Origin: Clostridiales bacterium
GTDB lineage: Bacteria > Bacillota > Clostridia > Peptostreptococcales > Anaerovoracaceae
DNA length: 7,139 nucleotides
Assembly (NCBI GenBank): GCA_009785435.1
Contig: WQWG01000035.1
Span: 1 to 7,139, forward strand
Reading direction: 5' to 3'
Shown here: piece by piece, positions 1 through 6,245 of the stretch
Layout of the letters: each line of letters starts with the position of its first letter
How positions within the stretch are numbered: the stretch's first letter is position 1
Notes under the pieces: model-generated
Database searches by the model: none
Told to the model about the DNA's origin: nothing
What the model saw: only the letters and a program-made list of their open reading frames with translations
Translations under genes and position numbers: made by a program

Positions 1-429
1 CAGACCCGGTACATTGTAGATCGCACCGCATGATTTGCAAAGATGCCTGCCTGCAAGCCTTTTCACCAGCTCCTCTTTATCAACGTATAGATCGATTACT
101 TTATAATCGCCCCATCCTGACTCTTGGAAAAAGCTTGATAACACTTCTGCCTGATACACGGTTCTTGGAAATCCATCCAGTACAAACCCATTCTTGCAAT
201 CATCTTCAAGCAGACGTGCTTCCACAATCTCTATAACGAGGTCATCCGGTACAAGCTCCCCTTTATCCATATATGCTTTCGCTTTTATCCCTAACTCAGT
301 CCCTGCTTTAATGTTCTCTCTAAAGATGTCGCCTGTTGAAATGTGCGGAACATTAAACTTTTCTTTGAGTTTGGCAGCTTGGGTGCCTTTGCCTGCGCCC
401 GGAGGGCCAAGTAAAATCAGATTTAACAT
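1..429 (-). CDS. adk: Adenylate kinase, N-terminal 143 residues (3' end outside window)
   Basis: Cytoplasmic adenylate kinase catalyses ATP + AMP to 2 ADP and balances the adenine nucleotide pool. The P-loop GPPGAGKGT is at residues 8-16, the AMP-binding STGD motif is near residue 32, and DGFPR is at 85-89. The LID begins at AGRHLCKSCG (126-135), whose Cys131 and Cys134 are the first half of the zinc-binding pair set found in many Gram-positive and clostridial enzymes. The second half would lie past the window edge. Full-length family members have about 215 residues, so roughly one third is missing; this is a window cut, not a truncation. Two ATGs are adjacent, at 432 and 429. I chose 429 because it gives the usual MLNLILLG start and a better distance (5 nt) from AGGAG. 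The gene follows secY after 17 bp, the standard Bacillota order, and is probably co-transcribed with it. Confidence 0.96.
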   Translation of the reverse strand, partial: MLNLILLGPPGAGKGTQAAKLKEKFNVPHISTGDIFRENIKAGTELGIKAKAYMDKGELVPDDLVIEIVEARLLEDDCKNGFVLDGFPRTVYQAEVLSSFFQESGWGDYKVIDLYVDKEELVKRLAGRHLCKSCGAIYNVPGL

Positions 430-433
430 CATA

Positions 434-439
434 TCTCCT
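434..439 (-). promoter_or_regulatory. Shine-Dalgarno site of adk
   Basis: AGGAGA lies in the 17-bp secY-adk gap. The core AGGAG is only 2 nt from the first ATG (432) and 5 nt from the second (429), which favours the second start. Confidence 0.7.
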
Positions 440-446
440 ATAACTT

Positions 447-1730
447 TTATTTCAAAAATCCTTCGTAATTTCTCATAACCATTTGGTTTTCCAGCTGTTT
501 CATCGTATCCAGCGCAACTCCGACAGCGATCAAGAGAGATGTTCCTCCGAATCCTATGCCGAGGCCTGTTACCGAATCGATGATAATCGGCATCGTTGCA
601 ATCATTGCAAGGAACAGAGCGCCAACAAGAGTGATTCTTGTCAGAACTTTGCTTAAATATTCAACAGTCGGTTTGCCCGGTCTGATGCCCGGTATAAAGC
701 CTCCGTTTGCTTTCATGTTTCCTGCAACTTCCATCGGGTTAAACGTTACTGATGTATAGAAGTACGTGAAAAAGATGATCAGCAATGCGTTAACTGCAGA
801 GTATATCCATGCGCCCTGCGCACCCGTTGGTGAAAACCAATTTGCCATAAATACTGAAAACGCAGTATCCGGAAAGAATATCCCGATCGTCAGTGGGAAC
901 TGCAAGAGTGACATTGCAAAGATGACAGGGATTACACCCGCCTGGTTGACTTTCATCGGAATATGCGTTGACTGTCCGCCATACATTTTTCTGCCGACAA
1001 CGCGTTTCGCGTACTGTACCGGAATCCTTCTCTGACCCTGCTGAATCATGATGATTCCCAAGACGACCAGCAGTGCGAACAAGATGAATACGATCACCGT
1101 GACGATGTCCAGTCCGCCCAGTTCAAAGTTTGCAAACATCATACCGATTCCCGCCGGAATTCTTGACACGATACCCGCGAAGATGATCAGCGAAATCCCG
1201 TTTCCGATTCCGTACTCATTGATCTGCTCACCGAGCCACATAAGAAATGCGGTTCCCGCTGAAAGCGTTAAGACAATGACCGTAACCGAGAAAAATCCGG
1301 TGTCTACAAGCGCAGTTCTGAACAAACCGAGCGACATTCCGATGGCCTGGACAAACGCAAGAACAACCGTAAGGTAGCGCGTATACTGCGCAATCTTCTT
1401 CTTGCCCTCCGCTCCTTCTTTGGCCAACCTCTCCAGCGATGGTACTGCGATCGTAAGCAATTGCAGTATGATCGATGCTGTAATGTAAGGTGTTATGCTT
1501 AACGCAAAAATGGTAAAGTTGCTAAATGCTCCGCCTGAAAAAATGTCGAACAGCGCAAATAGTCCGGTATCCCCTGCTTCGAAAAAATCGCGCAGAATAT
1601 ATCGATCGATACCCGGTACCGGGATGTTGGACCCAATTCTGAAAATCAGCAACATTAAGATGGTAAACATCATTTTTTTACGAATGTCGCCTATCTTCCA
1701 CGCTTGGGCGATTGTTCTTAGCATACCCAT
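447..1730 (-). CDS. secY: Protein translocase subunit SecY
   Basis: SecY is the channel-forming inner-membrane subunit of the SecYEG translocon, which exports unfolded proteins with SecA and inserts membrane proteins from the ribosome. The 427 residues match the usual bacterial length (about 430). About ten hydrophobic segments are visible, roughly at 20-37, 72-93, 118-137, 148-168, 177-200, 208-230, 263-285, 306-326, 366-387 and 392-411. The plug region (about 58-70, FALFDIFSGGAF) follows the first. Cytoplasmic loop motifs that contact SecA and the ribosome are present: QRRIPVQYAKR (233-243) and GIRPGKPT (348-355). The C-terminus MVMRNYEGFLK is typical of the family. The start at 1730 is 7 nt after a GAGGTG site inside the end of rplO; a second ATG at 1724 is too far from that site. 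Only 1 bp separates it from the rplO stop, so translation is probably coupled. No defect is seen. Confidence 0.99.
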   Translation of the reverse strand: MGMLRTIAQAWKIGDIRKKMMFTILMLLIFRIGSNIPVPGIDRYILRDFFEAGDTGLFALFDIFSGGAFSNFTIFALSITPYITASIILQLLTIAVPSLERLAKEGAEGKKKIAQYTRYLTVVLAFVQAIGMSLGLFRTALVDTGFFSVTVIVLTLSAGTAFLMWLGEQINEYGIGNGISLIIFAGIVSRIPAGIGMMFANFELGGLDIVTVIVFILFALLVVLGIIMIQQGQRRIPVQYAKRVVGRKMYGGQSTHIPMKVNQAGVIPVIFAMSLLQFPLTIGIFFPDTAFSVFMANWFSPTGAQGAWIYSAVNALLIIFFTYFYTSVTFNPMEVAGNMKANGGFIPGIRPGKPTVEYLSKVLTRITLVGALFLAMIATMPIIIDSVTGLGIGFGGTSLLIAVGVALDTMKQLENQMVMRNYEGFLK

Positions 1731-1731
1731 A

Positions 1732-2172
1732 CTAAATCACCTCAGTCTTTCCTCCGGCAGACTCTATCTTCTCGATTGCCATTTTGCTAAATTTGTGAGC
1801 CTTAACGGTTACATTTTTTTCTATGACACCATCTCCAAGTATTTTAACACCCTCTTTTACTTGTTTGATCATTCCGATTTCCGCAAGCAATTCAGGCGTT
1901 ACAACCGTACCGTCTTCAAATTTGTTTAAATCATCAACGTTTAATACAGTGTACTCTTTCTTCCATTTATTTGTAAATCCTCTTTTCGGTATTCTTCTGT
2001 AAAGAGGCATTTGGCCGCCCTCAAAACCGGGTCTGGTTCCGCCGCCACTTCTCGAATTTTGACCGTTAGAGCCTCTTCCGCCTGTTTTTCCCTGACCGCT
2101 GGCTGTGCCGCGCCCTCTTCTTTTGCGGTCTTTGGTCGAACCTTCTGCTGCTCTTAATTCATGCAATTTCAT
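1732..2172 (-). CDS. rplO: 50S ribosomal protein L15 (uL15)
   Basis: L15 is a late-assembling large-subunit protein that binds 23S rRNA through a long extended N-terminal arm. The 146 residues fit the family. The first 60 residues are the Gly/Arg-rich arm (KRRGRG, GQGKTGGRG, RPGFEGGQMPLYRR), and the globular C-terminal part carries the L15 signature at about 109-141 (KILGDGVIEKNVTVKAHKFS, ending in SAGG). The ATG at 2172 is 8 nt after AGGAGGTG; that site begins within the TAA stop of rpmD. The gene sits between rpmD and secY, as in nearly all bacteria. The stop is TAG, 1 bp before the secY start. Confidence 0.99.
   Translation of the reverse strand: MKLHELRAAEGSTKDRKRRGRGTASGQGKTGGRGSNGQNSRSGGGTRPGFEGGQMPLYRRIPKRGFTNKWKKEYTVLNVDDLNKFEDGTVVTPELLAEIGMIKQVKEGVKILGDGVIEKNVTVKAHKFSKMAIEKIESAGGKTEVI
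1737..1743 (-). promoter_or_regulatory. Shine-Dalgarno site of secY within the last codons of rplO
   Basis: GAGGTGA occupies the last sense codons of rplO (Glu-Val-Ile) just before its TAG stop, with suitable spacing to the secY ATG at 1730. Because the site lies inside rplO, ribosomes finishing L15 probably help start SecY. This decides 1730 over the ATG at 1724. Confidence 0.75.
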
Positions 2173-2187
2173 AGCTTCTGCACCTCC

Positions 2188-2373
2188 TTATAACAGTTCT
2201 TCTAAGGTCACCAGATGCGATACTTTTGCTGCCGCTCCTCTGGTATGCGGGGTGTCTTGCAGTTCAACAGATTGATGCATCTTTCTGAGCCCCAGCGCTT
2301 TTACAACCTTTTTCTGCTTTTCGGAAGCGCCAATTACGCTTTTTGTTAAAGTGATTTTAACCTTTTTTGTCAT
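2188..2373 (-). CDS. rpmD: 50S ribosomal protein L30 (uL30)
   Basis: L30 is a small large-subunit protein that binds 23S rRNA, found in most but not all bacteria. The 61 residues match the short bacterial form (about 58-60). The pattern KVKITLTKSVIGASEKQKK then ALGLRKMHQSVELQDTPHTRG is diagnostic, and the Val-rich C-terminus SHLVTLEELL completes the fold. The ATG at 2373 follows a G-rich Shine-Dalgarno run (GGGGG) that starts in the TAG stop of rpsE, 13 bp upstream. Its stop TAA is shared with the rplO ribosome-binding site. Confidence 0.97.
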   Translation of the reverse strand: MTKKVKITLTKSVIGASEKQKKVVKALGLRKMHQSVELQDTPHTRGAAAKVSHLVTLEELL

Positions 2374-2386
2374 TTGCGTCTTCCCC

Positions 2387-2893
2387 CTATCCTAATATTT
2401 CTTCTCTTGTCTTGCCTCTCAGCTTGCTGATCTGCTCAACAGTCTTCAAGGTTTTGAGTCCTTCAAGCGCCGCATATGCCATATTTCCGGCATTGTTTGA
2501 GCCGAGCGACTTCGCTCTTACATCTTTCAGTCCCGCTGATTCAAGCACCGTACGAACGGATGAACCTGCGATGACTCCGGTTCCCGGAGATGCCGGCATA
2601 ATCAAAACCTGCCCTGCTCCAAAGACTCCAAGATTTCTATGCGGAATTGTTGTCCCTACCATAGGAACAAGGATTAAATTTTTCTTTGCATCTTCTGTCG
2701 CTTTTCTTACAGCTTCAGGAATTTCCTGTGCTTTTCCAAGCCCGACACCTACATATCCATCGCCGTTGCCCACGACTACGGTTACACTAAAACGCATATT
2801 TCTTCCACCTTTAACGGTCTTTGCTACACGTCTGATGCTGACAATGGTTTCTTTTAAGTCCAGCTTGGATGCATCAATCATATTTTGTCGCAT
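2387..2893 (-). CDS. rpsE: 30S ribosomal protein S5 (uS5)
   Basis: S5 lies at the mRNA entry side of the small subunit and takes part in decoding accuracy. The 168 residues fit the family. The N-terminal double-stranded-RNA-binding fold covers about residues 13-77 and includes VKGGRNMRFSVTVVVGNGDG (27-46); its VKGGR loop is where spectinomycin-resistance changes occur in other bacteria. The C-terminal half has PASPGTGVIAG (100-110). The segment GSNNAGNMAYAALEGL (131-146) departs from the common GSNNPINVVRATLEGL by several residues, though the fold-defining positions are kept. The ATG at 2893 is 7 nt after AGGAGGA; an internal ATG at 2881 has no comparable site. It follows rplR by 15 bp. Confidence 0.99.
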   Translation of the reverse strand: MRQNMIDASKLDLKETIVSIRRVAKTVKGGRNMRFSVTVVVGNGDGYVGVGLGKAQEIPEAVRKATEDAKKNLILVPMVGTTIPHRNLGVFGAGQVLIMPASPGTGVIAGSSVRTVLESAGLKDVRAKSLGSNNAGNMAYAALEGLKTLKTVEQISKLRGKTREEILG

Positions 2894-2908
2894 TCCTTTT
2901 TCCTCCTG

Positions 2909-3274
2909 TTAGAATTTAAGGCCGGCCGCACGGGCACCATCAGCCAATTCTTTTACTCTTCCGTGAAACAAAAATCCGCCTCTGTCAAAAGCAACGTTTT
3001 CGATTCCCTTTGCGAGCGCTTTTTGTGCGATGGCTTCGCCTACTGCTTTTGCCGCTTCTTTATTTCCGCCGCTTTCCAGCTTGCCCTTTAACTCTTTGTC
3101 AAGGCTTGAAGCTGCTACAAGCGTGTGTCCGTTCACATCGTCAATCACTTGAGCGTATATGTTTTTAAGGCTCCTAAATACACACAATCTCGGTTTCTCA
3201 GGAGTTCCATTAAGATTTTTTCTAACTCTTCGATGTCTTTTCAGACGTTTGTCGTTTCTGCTTTCATGCGCCAT
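2909..3274 (-). CDS. rplR: 50S ribosomal protein L18 (uL18)
   Basis: L18 binds 5S rRNA and, with L5, helps fix the 5S particle in the central protuberance. The 121 residues are the usual bacterial length. The N-terminus is strongly basic (KRLKRHRRVRKNLNG, residues 9-23), followed by PRLCVFRSLKNIYAQVIDD (28-46). The C-terminus FDRGGFLFHGRVKELADGAR (96-115), ending in AGLKF, is very close to the B. subtilis protein. The ATG at 3274 lies 10 nt after AGGAG. The preceding gene rplF ends 17 bp upstream. Confidence 0.99.
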   Translation of the reverse strand: MAHESRNDKRLKRHRRVRKNLNGTPEKPRLCVFRSLKNIYAQVIDDVNGHTLVAASSLDKELKGKLESGGNKEAAKAVGEAIAQKALAKGIENVAFDRGGFLFHGRVKELADGARAAGLKF

Positions 3275-3291
3275 ATCTACTTAACTCCTTT

Positions 3292-3834
3292 CTACTTCTT
3301 GCCTGTTTTGCCTTCTTTTCTGCGTATCACTTCATCTGCGTAACGTATTCCTTTACCTTTGTAAGGTTCAGGCTTTCTCCACGCTCTGATGCCCGCCGCA
3401 TAATTTCCGACAATCGCTTTATCAATACCTGTAACGATAATTTCTGTAGGGGTTGTTACCTCTGTTGTGATGCCTTTTGGATCTTCAAGCTCAACCGGAT
3501 GCGAGTATCCAAGGCTCATTGCGAGAACCGTTCCTCTCTTTTCCGCTTTGTAACCTACGCCCACAAGCTGAAGCTTCTTTTGAAAGCCGTTTGTAACGCC
3601 CTCAACCATGTTGTTGATCAGCGTTCTCGCAAGTCCATGTTGCGATCTTGATTGCTTGTCATCGGCGCTTCTGGTTACTGAAAGTACACCGTCTTCCATT
3701 TCTATTTTTACCAATTTGCTAACCTGTTCCTGAAGTTCGCCTTTCGGTCCTTTGACGCTTACCAAATTGTTTTCGTCAATTTTCACTTCGACGCCGGCAG
3801 GGAGGTTAACCGCTTTTTTACCTATCCTTGACAT
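3292..3834 (-). CDS. rplF: 50S ribosomal protein L6 (uL6)
   Basis: L6 sits near the factor-binding site of the large subunit and contacts the sarcin-ricin loop region. The protein has 180 residues (B. subtilis about 179) and two similar domains of about 80 residues each. Features are the N-terminus MSRIGKK, VKGPKGEL (27-34), VGVGYKAEKRG (91-101), and the family signature PEPYKGKGI (155-163), followed by RYADEVIRRKEGKTGKK. The reading frame stays open to an ATG at 3852, which would add six residues (MVGGKK) and overlap rpsH. I rejected that start because AGGAGGA lies 6 nt before the ATG at 3834 and because MSRIGKK is the conserved N-terminus. It follows rpsH after 11 bp. Confidence 0.99.
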   Translation of the reverse strand: MSRIGKKAVNLPAGVEVKIDENNLVSVKGPKGELQEQVSKLVKIEMEDGVLSVTRSADDKQSRSQHGLARTLINNMVEGVTNGFQKKLQLVGVGYKAEKRGTVLAMSLGYSHPVELEDPKGITTEVTTPTEIIVTGIDKAIVGNYAAGIRAWRKPEPYKGKGIRYADEVIRRKEGKTGKK

Positions 3835-3840
3835 TTTCTT

Positions 3841-3848
3841 TCCTCCTA
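3841..3848 (-). promoter_or_regulatory. Shine-Dalgarno site of rplF fused to the rpsH stop codon
   Basis: The bases TAGGAGGA include the rpsH TAG stop and a full AGGAGG site; the last two bases of the stop are the first two of the ribosome-binding site. It sets the rplF start at 3834 rather than the longer frame from 3852. Confidence 0.85.
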
Positions 3849-4244
3849 CCAAACATAACAGATTACTTCTCCGCCTACGCCCAGCTTTCTCGCCTCTTTA
3901 TCGCTGATCACTCCGTTTGATGTGGAAATGATCGCAATGCCAAGACCTCCAAGTACTTTTGGTACTCCGTCTGCTTTTGCGTAAACTTTAAGTCCCGGTT
4001 TTGATATTTTTTTGATGCCACTGATGACTTTTTCTTTATCAGTTCCATATTTCATATGCACTCTGATCATTCCTTGTTTATTGTCACTGATTACATCATA
4101 TCCTTTAATATATCCTTCTTCAGTTAAAATGCCGGCGATCGACTTTTTCATCTTTGAAGCCGGAATATCAACTGTTGTGTGTCCTACTATGTTGGCATTT
4201 CTGATTCTTGTTAGCATATCCGCTATAGGATCTGTCATCGTCAT
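3846..4244 (-). CDS. rpsH: 30S ribosomal protein S8 (uS8)
   Basis: S8 is a primary 16S rRNA binder in the central domain of the small subunit and, in Escherichia coli, also represses its own operon by binding spc mRNA. The 132 residues match the family. The N-terminus MTMTDPIADMLTRIRNAN is typical, and the C-terminal signature STSNGVISDKEARKLGVGGE (107-126), ending in CYVW, forms the rRNA-binding part. The ATG at 4244 is 9 nt after AGGAG; a second ATG two codons later (4238) is less likely. The rpsN-rpsH gap of 30 bp is the longest among the genes from rplP to adk and shows no promoter or hairpin. Whether S8 controls this operon cannot be told from the sequence. Confidence 0.99.
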   Translation of the reverse strand: MTMTDPIADMLTRIRNANIVGHTTVDIPASKMKKSIAGILTEEGYIKGYDVISDNKQGMIRVHMKYGTDKEKVISGIKKISKPGLKVYAKADGVPKVLGGLGIAIISTSNGVISDKEARKLGVGGEVICYVW

Positions 4245-4274
4245 TACAGTTGTCTCCTTTCTTACTGATATTTT

Positions 4275-4460
4275 CTACCAACTTGCTTTTCTCACGCCTG
4301 GTATTTCTCCTTTGTACGCAAGATCCCTGAAGCAAACCCTGCATACTCCATATTTTCTCAAAACAGCGTGCGGTCTTCCGCAAATTCTGCATCTTGTATA
4401 TGCACGCGTAGAAAACTTAGGTTTTCTCTGCTGTTTCACTTTGAGAGATGTTTTTGCCAT
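4275..4460 (-). CDS. rpsN: 30S ribosomal protein S14, zinc-binding type (uS14 type Z)
   Basis: S14 binds 16S rRNA in the head of the small subunit. This is the short, zinc-containing form: 61 residues with cysteines at 24, 27, 40 and 43 (CRICG, CRVCF), giving a complete C-X2-C-X12-C-X2-C zinc site. The zinc-free form is longer (about 89-101 residues) and lacks these cysteines. The N-terminus MAKTSLKVKQQRKPKF and the end GEIPGVRKASW are typical of Bacillota. The ATG at 4460 follows a G-rich Shine-Dalgarno run (GGGGGG) with a short 4-nt spacer; the run begins in the TAG stop of rplE. In some Bacillota a zinc-free copy elsewhere replaces this one when zinc is scarce; none is visible here. Confidence 0.98.
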   Translation of the reverse strand: MAKTSLKVKQQRKPKFSTRAYTRCRICGRPHAVLRKYGVCRVCFRDLAYKGEIPGVRKASW

Positions 4461-4469
4461 AATTCCCCC

Positions 4470-5012
4470 CTATTTCTCAAACGGCAGGCCAAGAGCGGAA
4501 AGAAGCGCTGATGCTTCTTCATCTGTTTTAGCCGTAGTTGTAAAAACAATGTTCATGCCTTTAATCTTGTCAACTTTATCGTAGTTGATCTCAGGGAAAA
4601 TCAATTGCTCTTTGATACCCATCGAGTAATTGCCCCTGCCGTCAAACGAATTCTTGCTCACGCCTTTAAAGTCCCTTACTCTGGGAAGAGCGATGTTGAA
4701 AAGCTTATCCGCGAATTCATACATGTTGTCTCCTCTAAGCGTCACTTTTGCCCCAACGGACATCCCTTGTCTTACTTTAAAGTTCGCAACCGACTTTTTC
4801 GCCTTTGTTACAACCGGTCTTTGCCCTGTTATAAGTCCAATTTCAGCAACTGCTGTTTCCAGCATTTTCGCATTGTCCTTTGCATCGCCAAGACCCATGT
4901 TGATGGTAATCTTCTCAAGTTTAGGCACTTCCATTACATTTTTATATTGAAATTTATCCATTAATTCTTTAAATGCTTCGTTCTTGTAAACTTCTTTTAA
5001 TCTTGCAGCCAA
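4470..5012 (-). CDS. rplE: 50S ribosomal protein L5 (uL5), TTG start
   Basis: L5 binds 5S rRNA and contacts the P-site tRNA and the small subunit from the central protuberance. The protein has 180 residues, the same size class as B. subtilis L5 (179). The family signature is at 58-74 (IGLITGQRPVVTKAKKS), followed by GAKVTLRGDNMYEFADKL (87-104), DGRGNYSMGIKEQLIFPE (124-141) and the end LGLPFEK. The start codon is TTG at 5012-5010, 8 nt after AGGAGG, and gives the N-terminus MAARLKEVYK, which aligns with the MNRLKEKYNK of B. subtilis. The first in-frame ATG would remove 17 conserved residues and has no ribosome-binding site. It is the only complete gene in the window with a non-ATG start. rplX ends 18 bp upstream. 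Confidence 0.98.
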   Translation of the reverse strand: MAARLKEVYKNEAFKELMDKFQYKNVMEVPKLEKITINMGLGDAKDNAKMLETAVAEIGLITGQRPVVTKAKKSVANFKVRQGMSVGAKVTLRGDNMYEFADKLFNIALPRVRDFKGVSKNSFDGRGNYSMGIKEQLIFPEINYDKVDKIKGMNIVFTTTAKTDEEASALLSALGLPFEK

Positions 5013-5026
5013 AATCGTCTCCTCCT
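5010..5026 (-). promoter_or_regulatory. Shine-Dalgarno site and TTG start of rplE
   Basis: AGGAGG at 5026-5021, an 8-nt spacer and TTG at 5012-5010. The strong site with good spacing, and the conserved L5 N-terminus right after it, show that TTG is the start. Confidence 0.88.
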
Positions 5027-5030
5027 TTCC

Positions 5031-5336
5031 TTATTCGAGTACCTCACCGGATTTCTTGGATACTCTGAATTTTTTTCCATTTTCAATTTTGTATCCAATT
5101 CTGGTAGGCGCATTTGCCTTTTTATCATAATACATTACGTTTGATACGTGGATCGGGCCTTCTTGGTTCTTTATTTCCGCTTTTACAGTTCTGGTTTGTT
5201 TCTGGTGTTTCGTCTGCATGTTTACACCTTCTACAATCACTCTGTTTTCTTTTGGCATCGCTTTTAGAACTTTGCCTTTTTTGCCCTTGTCTTTGCCGGT
5301 AATGACCATTACCACATCATTTTTTCTTATCTGCAT
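5031..5336 (-). CDS. rplX: 50S ribosomal protein L24 (uL24)
   Basis: L24 starts large-subunit assembly by binding near the 5' end of 23S rRNA and later lies by the exit tunnel. The 101 residues fit the family. A KOW motif covers about residues 3-30, with core VITGKDKGKKGKVLKAMP (11-28). The middle has the typical EGVNMQTKHQKQT (36-48), and the conserved GPIHVSNVMYYD (60-71) follows. The ATG at 5336 lies 7 nt after AGGAGGTG, and that site is fused with the TAG stop of rplN. It sits between rplN and rplE in the standard order. Confidence 0.99.
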   Translation of the reverse strand: MQIRKNDVVMVITGKDKGKKGKVLKAMPKENRVIVEGVNMQTKHQKQTRTVKAEIKNQEGPIHVSNVMYYDKKANAPTRIGYKIENGKKFRVSKKSGEVLE

Positions 5337-5343
5337 CCCTTGC

Positions 5344-5352
5344 CACCTCCTA
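5344..5352 (-). promoter_or_regulatory. Shine-Dalgarno site of rplX fused to the rplN stop codon
   Basis: TAGGAGGTG joins the rplN stop TAG to a near-perfect anti-16S match, 7 nt before the rplX ATG. It is the clearest of several such fused sites in the window. Confidence 0.85.
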
Positions 5353-5718
5353 CAGTACTTCCGGTGCCAGTGACACGATCTTCATGAAGCTCTTTTCTCT
5401 GAGTTCTCTGGCTACAGGACCAAAGATACGCGTCCCAACAGGATTTTTATCTTCTTTTATGATAACCGCAGCGTTCTGGTCAAATTTCACATAACTGCCG
5501 TCCGTTCTTCTGGCGCCATGCTTTGTTCTGACAACGACCGCTCTTACGACTTCACCTTTTTTGATGACTCCACCCGGTGTCGCTTCTTTTACCGCGCATA
5601 CGATGATATCGCCGATGTTCGCGTACTTGCGTCTTGTGCCGCCAAGCACACGGATACAAAGCAATTCTTTTGCGCCTGAATTATCGGCAACCCGTAGTCT
5701 GCTTTCTACTTGGATCAT
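5350..5718 (-). CDS. rplN: 50S ribosomal protein L14 (uL14)
   Basis: L14 lies at the subunit interface, forms an intersubunit bridge, and is the docking site of the silencing factor RsfS. The 122 residues are exactly the usual length. The start MIQVESRLRVADNSGAKEL, the KYANIGDIIVCAVKEATPGG stretch (31-50) and the signature at about 60-86 (AVVVR, then DGSYVKFDQNAAVI) identify it. The C-terminus MKIVSLAPEVL is nearly invariant in bacteria. The ATG at 5718 is 9 nt after GGGAGG, which overlaps the TAA stop of rpsQ. Confidence 0.99.
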   Translation of the reverse strand: MIQVESRLRVADNSGAKELLCIRVLGGTRRKYANIGDIIVCAVKEATPGGVIKKGEVVRAVVVRTKHGARRTDGSYVKFDQNAAVIIKEDKNPVGTRIFGPVARELREKSFMKIVSLAPEVL

Positions 5719-5733
5719 AGTCCGGTGCCTCCC

Positions 5734-6006
5734 TTACTTCACTTTTTCTATAATGTTAACAAGTCTCCATCTCTTATCTTTCGATAGCGGCCTTGTTTCC
5801 ATAATTCTAACTTTATCACCTATGTTGCACTCGTTGTTCTCATCGTGCGCTTTGAACTTTTTCGTTCTCTTTACGGCTTTTCCATAAAGGGAATGTCTTA
5901 CGAAGTCTTCGATTGCAACCACTACAGTTTTATCCATTTTGTCGCTTACGACGATGCCTGTTTTCGTTTTTCTTTTATTTCTATCCATTGTCATATCAAC
6001 TGTCAT
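5734..6006 (-). CDS. rpsQ: 30S ribosomal protein S17 (uS17)
   Basis: S17 is a primary 16S rRNA-binding protein with an OB fold, needed early in small-subunit assembly. The protein has 90 residues (B. subtilis 87). The core reads RKTKTGIVVSDKMDKT (12-27), then YGKAVKRTKKFKAHDENN (41-58), and the signature GDKVRIMETRPLSKDKRWRL (63-82). The ATG at 6006 lies 6 nt after AGGAGGA and gives an N-terminus a few residues longer than usual; in-frame ATGs at 5994 and 5988 would match the common length but lie too far from the site. The upstream gene rpmC ends 17 bp before it. Confidence 0.98.
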   Translation of the reverse strand: MTVDMTMDRNKRKTKTGIVVSDKMDKTVVVAIEDFVRHSLYGKAVKRTKKFKAHDENNECNIGDKVRIMETRPLSKDKRWRLVNIIEKVK

Positions 6007-6023
6007 ATTACATCCTCCTTTCT

Positions 6024-6245
6024 TCAGCCTTGCCCGACTTTAAGTTCTTTTTGGGCGTTAAGCTCTTTCTCTCTCATGATCGTCTTTACTCTCGCGATTT
6101 GCTTTTTAACGTCTTTCAGCTTTATCGGGTTGTCAAGCTGTCCTGTGGCATGCTGGAATCTCAAGTTGAACAGTTCATGTTTCTTCTTTTTAAGTTCAAC
6201 GTTCAGTTCAGCTTCCGTCATTTCTTTTATCTTTTTTAATTCCAT
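6024..6245 (-). CDS. rpmC: 50S ribosomal protein L29 (uL29)
   Basis: L29 sits beside the tunnel exit and, with L23, forms the docking place for trigger factor and SRP. The 73 residues are predicted to form the family's helical hairpin. The motif ELFNLRFQHATGQLDNP (24-40) is diagnostic, followed by IKLKDVKKQIARVKTIMRE. The C-terminal tail (about residues 60-73) is some seven residues longer than in B. subtilis. The ATG overlaps the rplP stop in a TAATG junction, so its translation is probably coupled to rplP; a G-rich stretch in the last rplP codons may serve as the ribosome-binding site. It is the only gene in the window with a TGA stop. Confidence 0.98.
   Translation of the reverse strand: MELKKIKEMTEAELNVELKKKKHELFNLRFQHATGQLDNPIKLKDVKKQIARVKTIMREKELNAQKELKVGQG

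Noticed and set aside
3835..3852. Longer rplF with an upstream ATG (adds MVGGKK)
   Set aside because: The ribosome-binding site lies downstream of that ATG and the conserved N-terminus MSRIGKK begins at 3834.
4245..4274. Possible internal promoter or control element in the 30-bp rpsN-rpsH gap
   Set aside because: The gap holds only an A-rich stretch and the rpsH ribosome-binding site; there is no pair of promoter boxes and no inverted repeat.
4168..4392. A 74-residue minus-strand open frame overlapping rpsN and rpsH
   Set aside because: It lies in another frame over two clear ribosomal genes, has no family pattern, and no Shine-Dalgarno site was seen for it.
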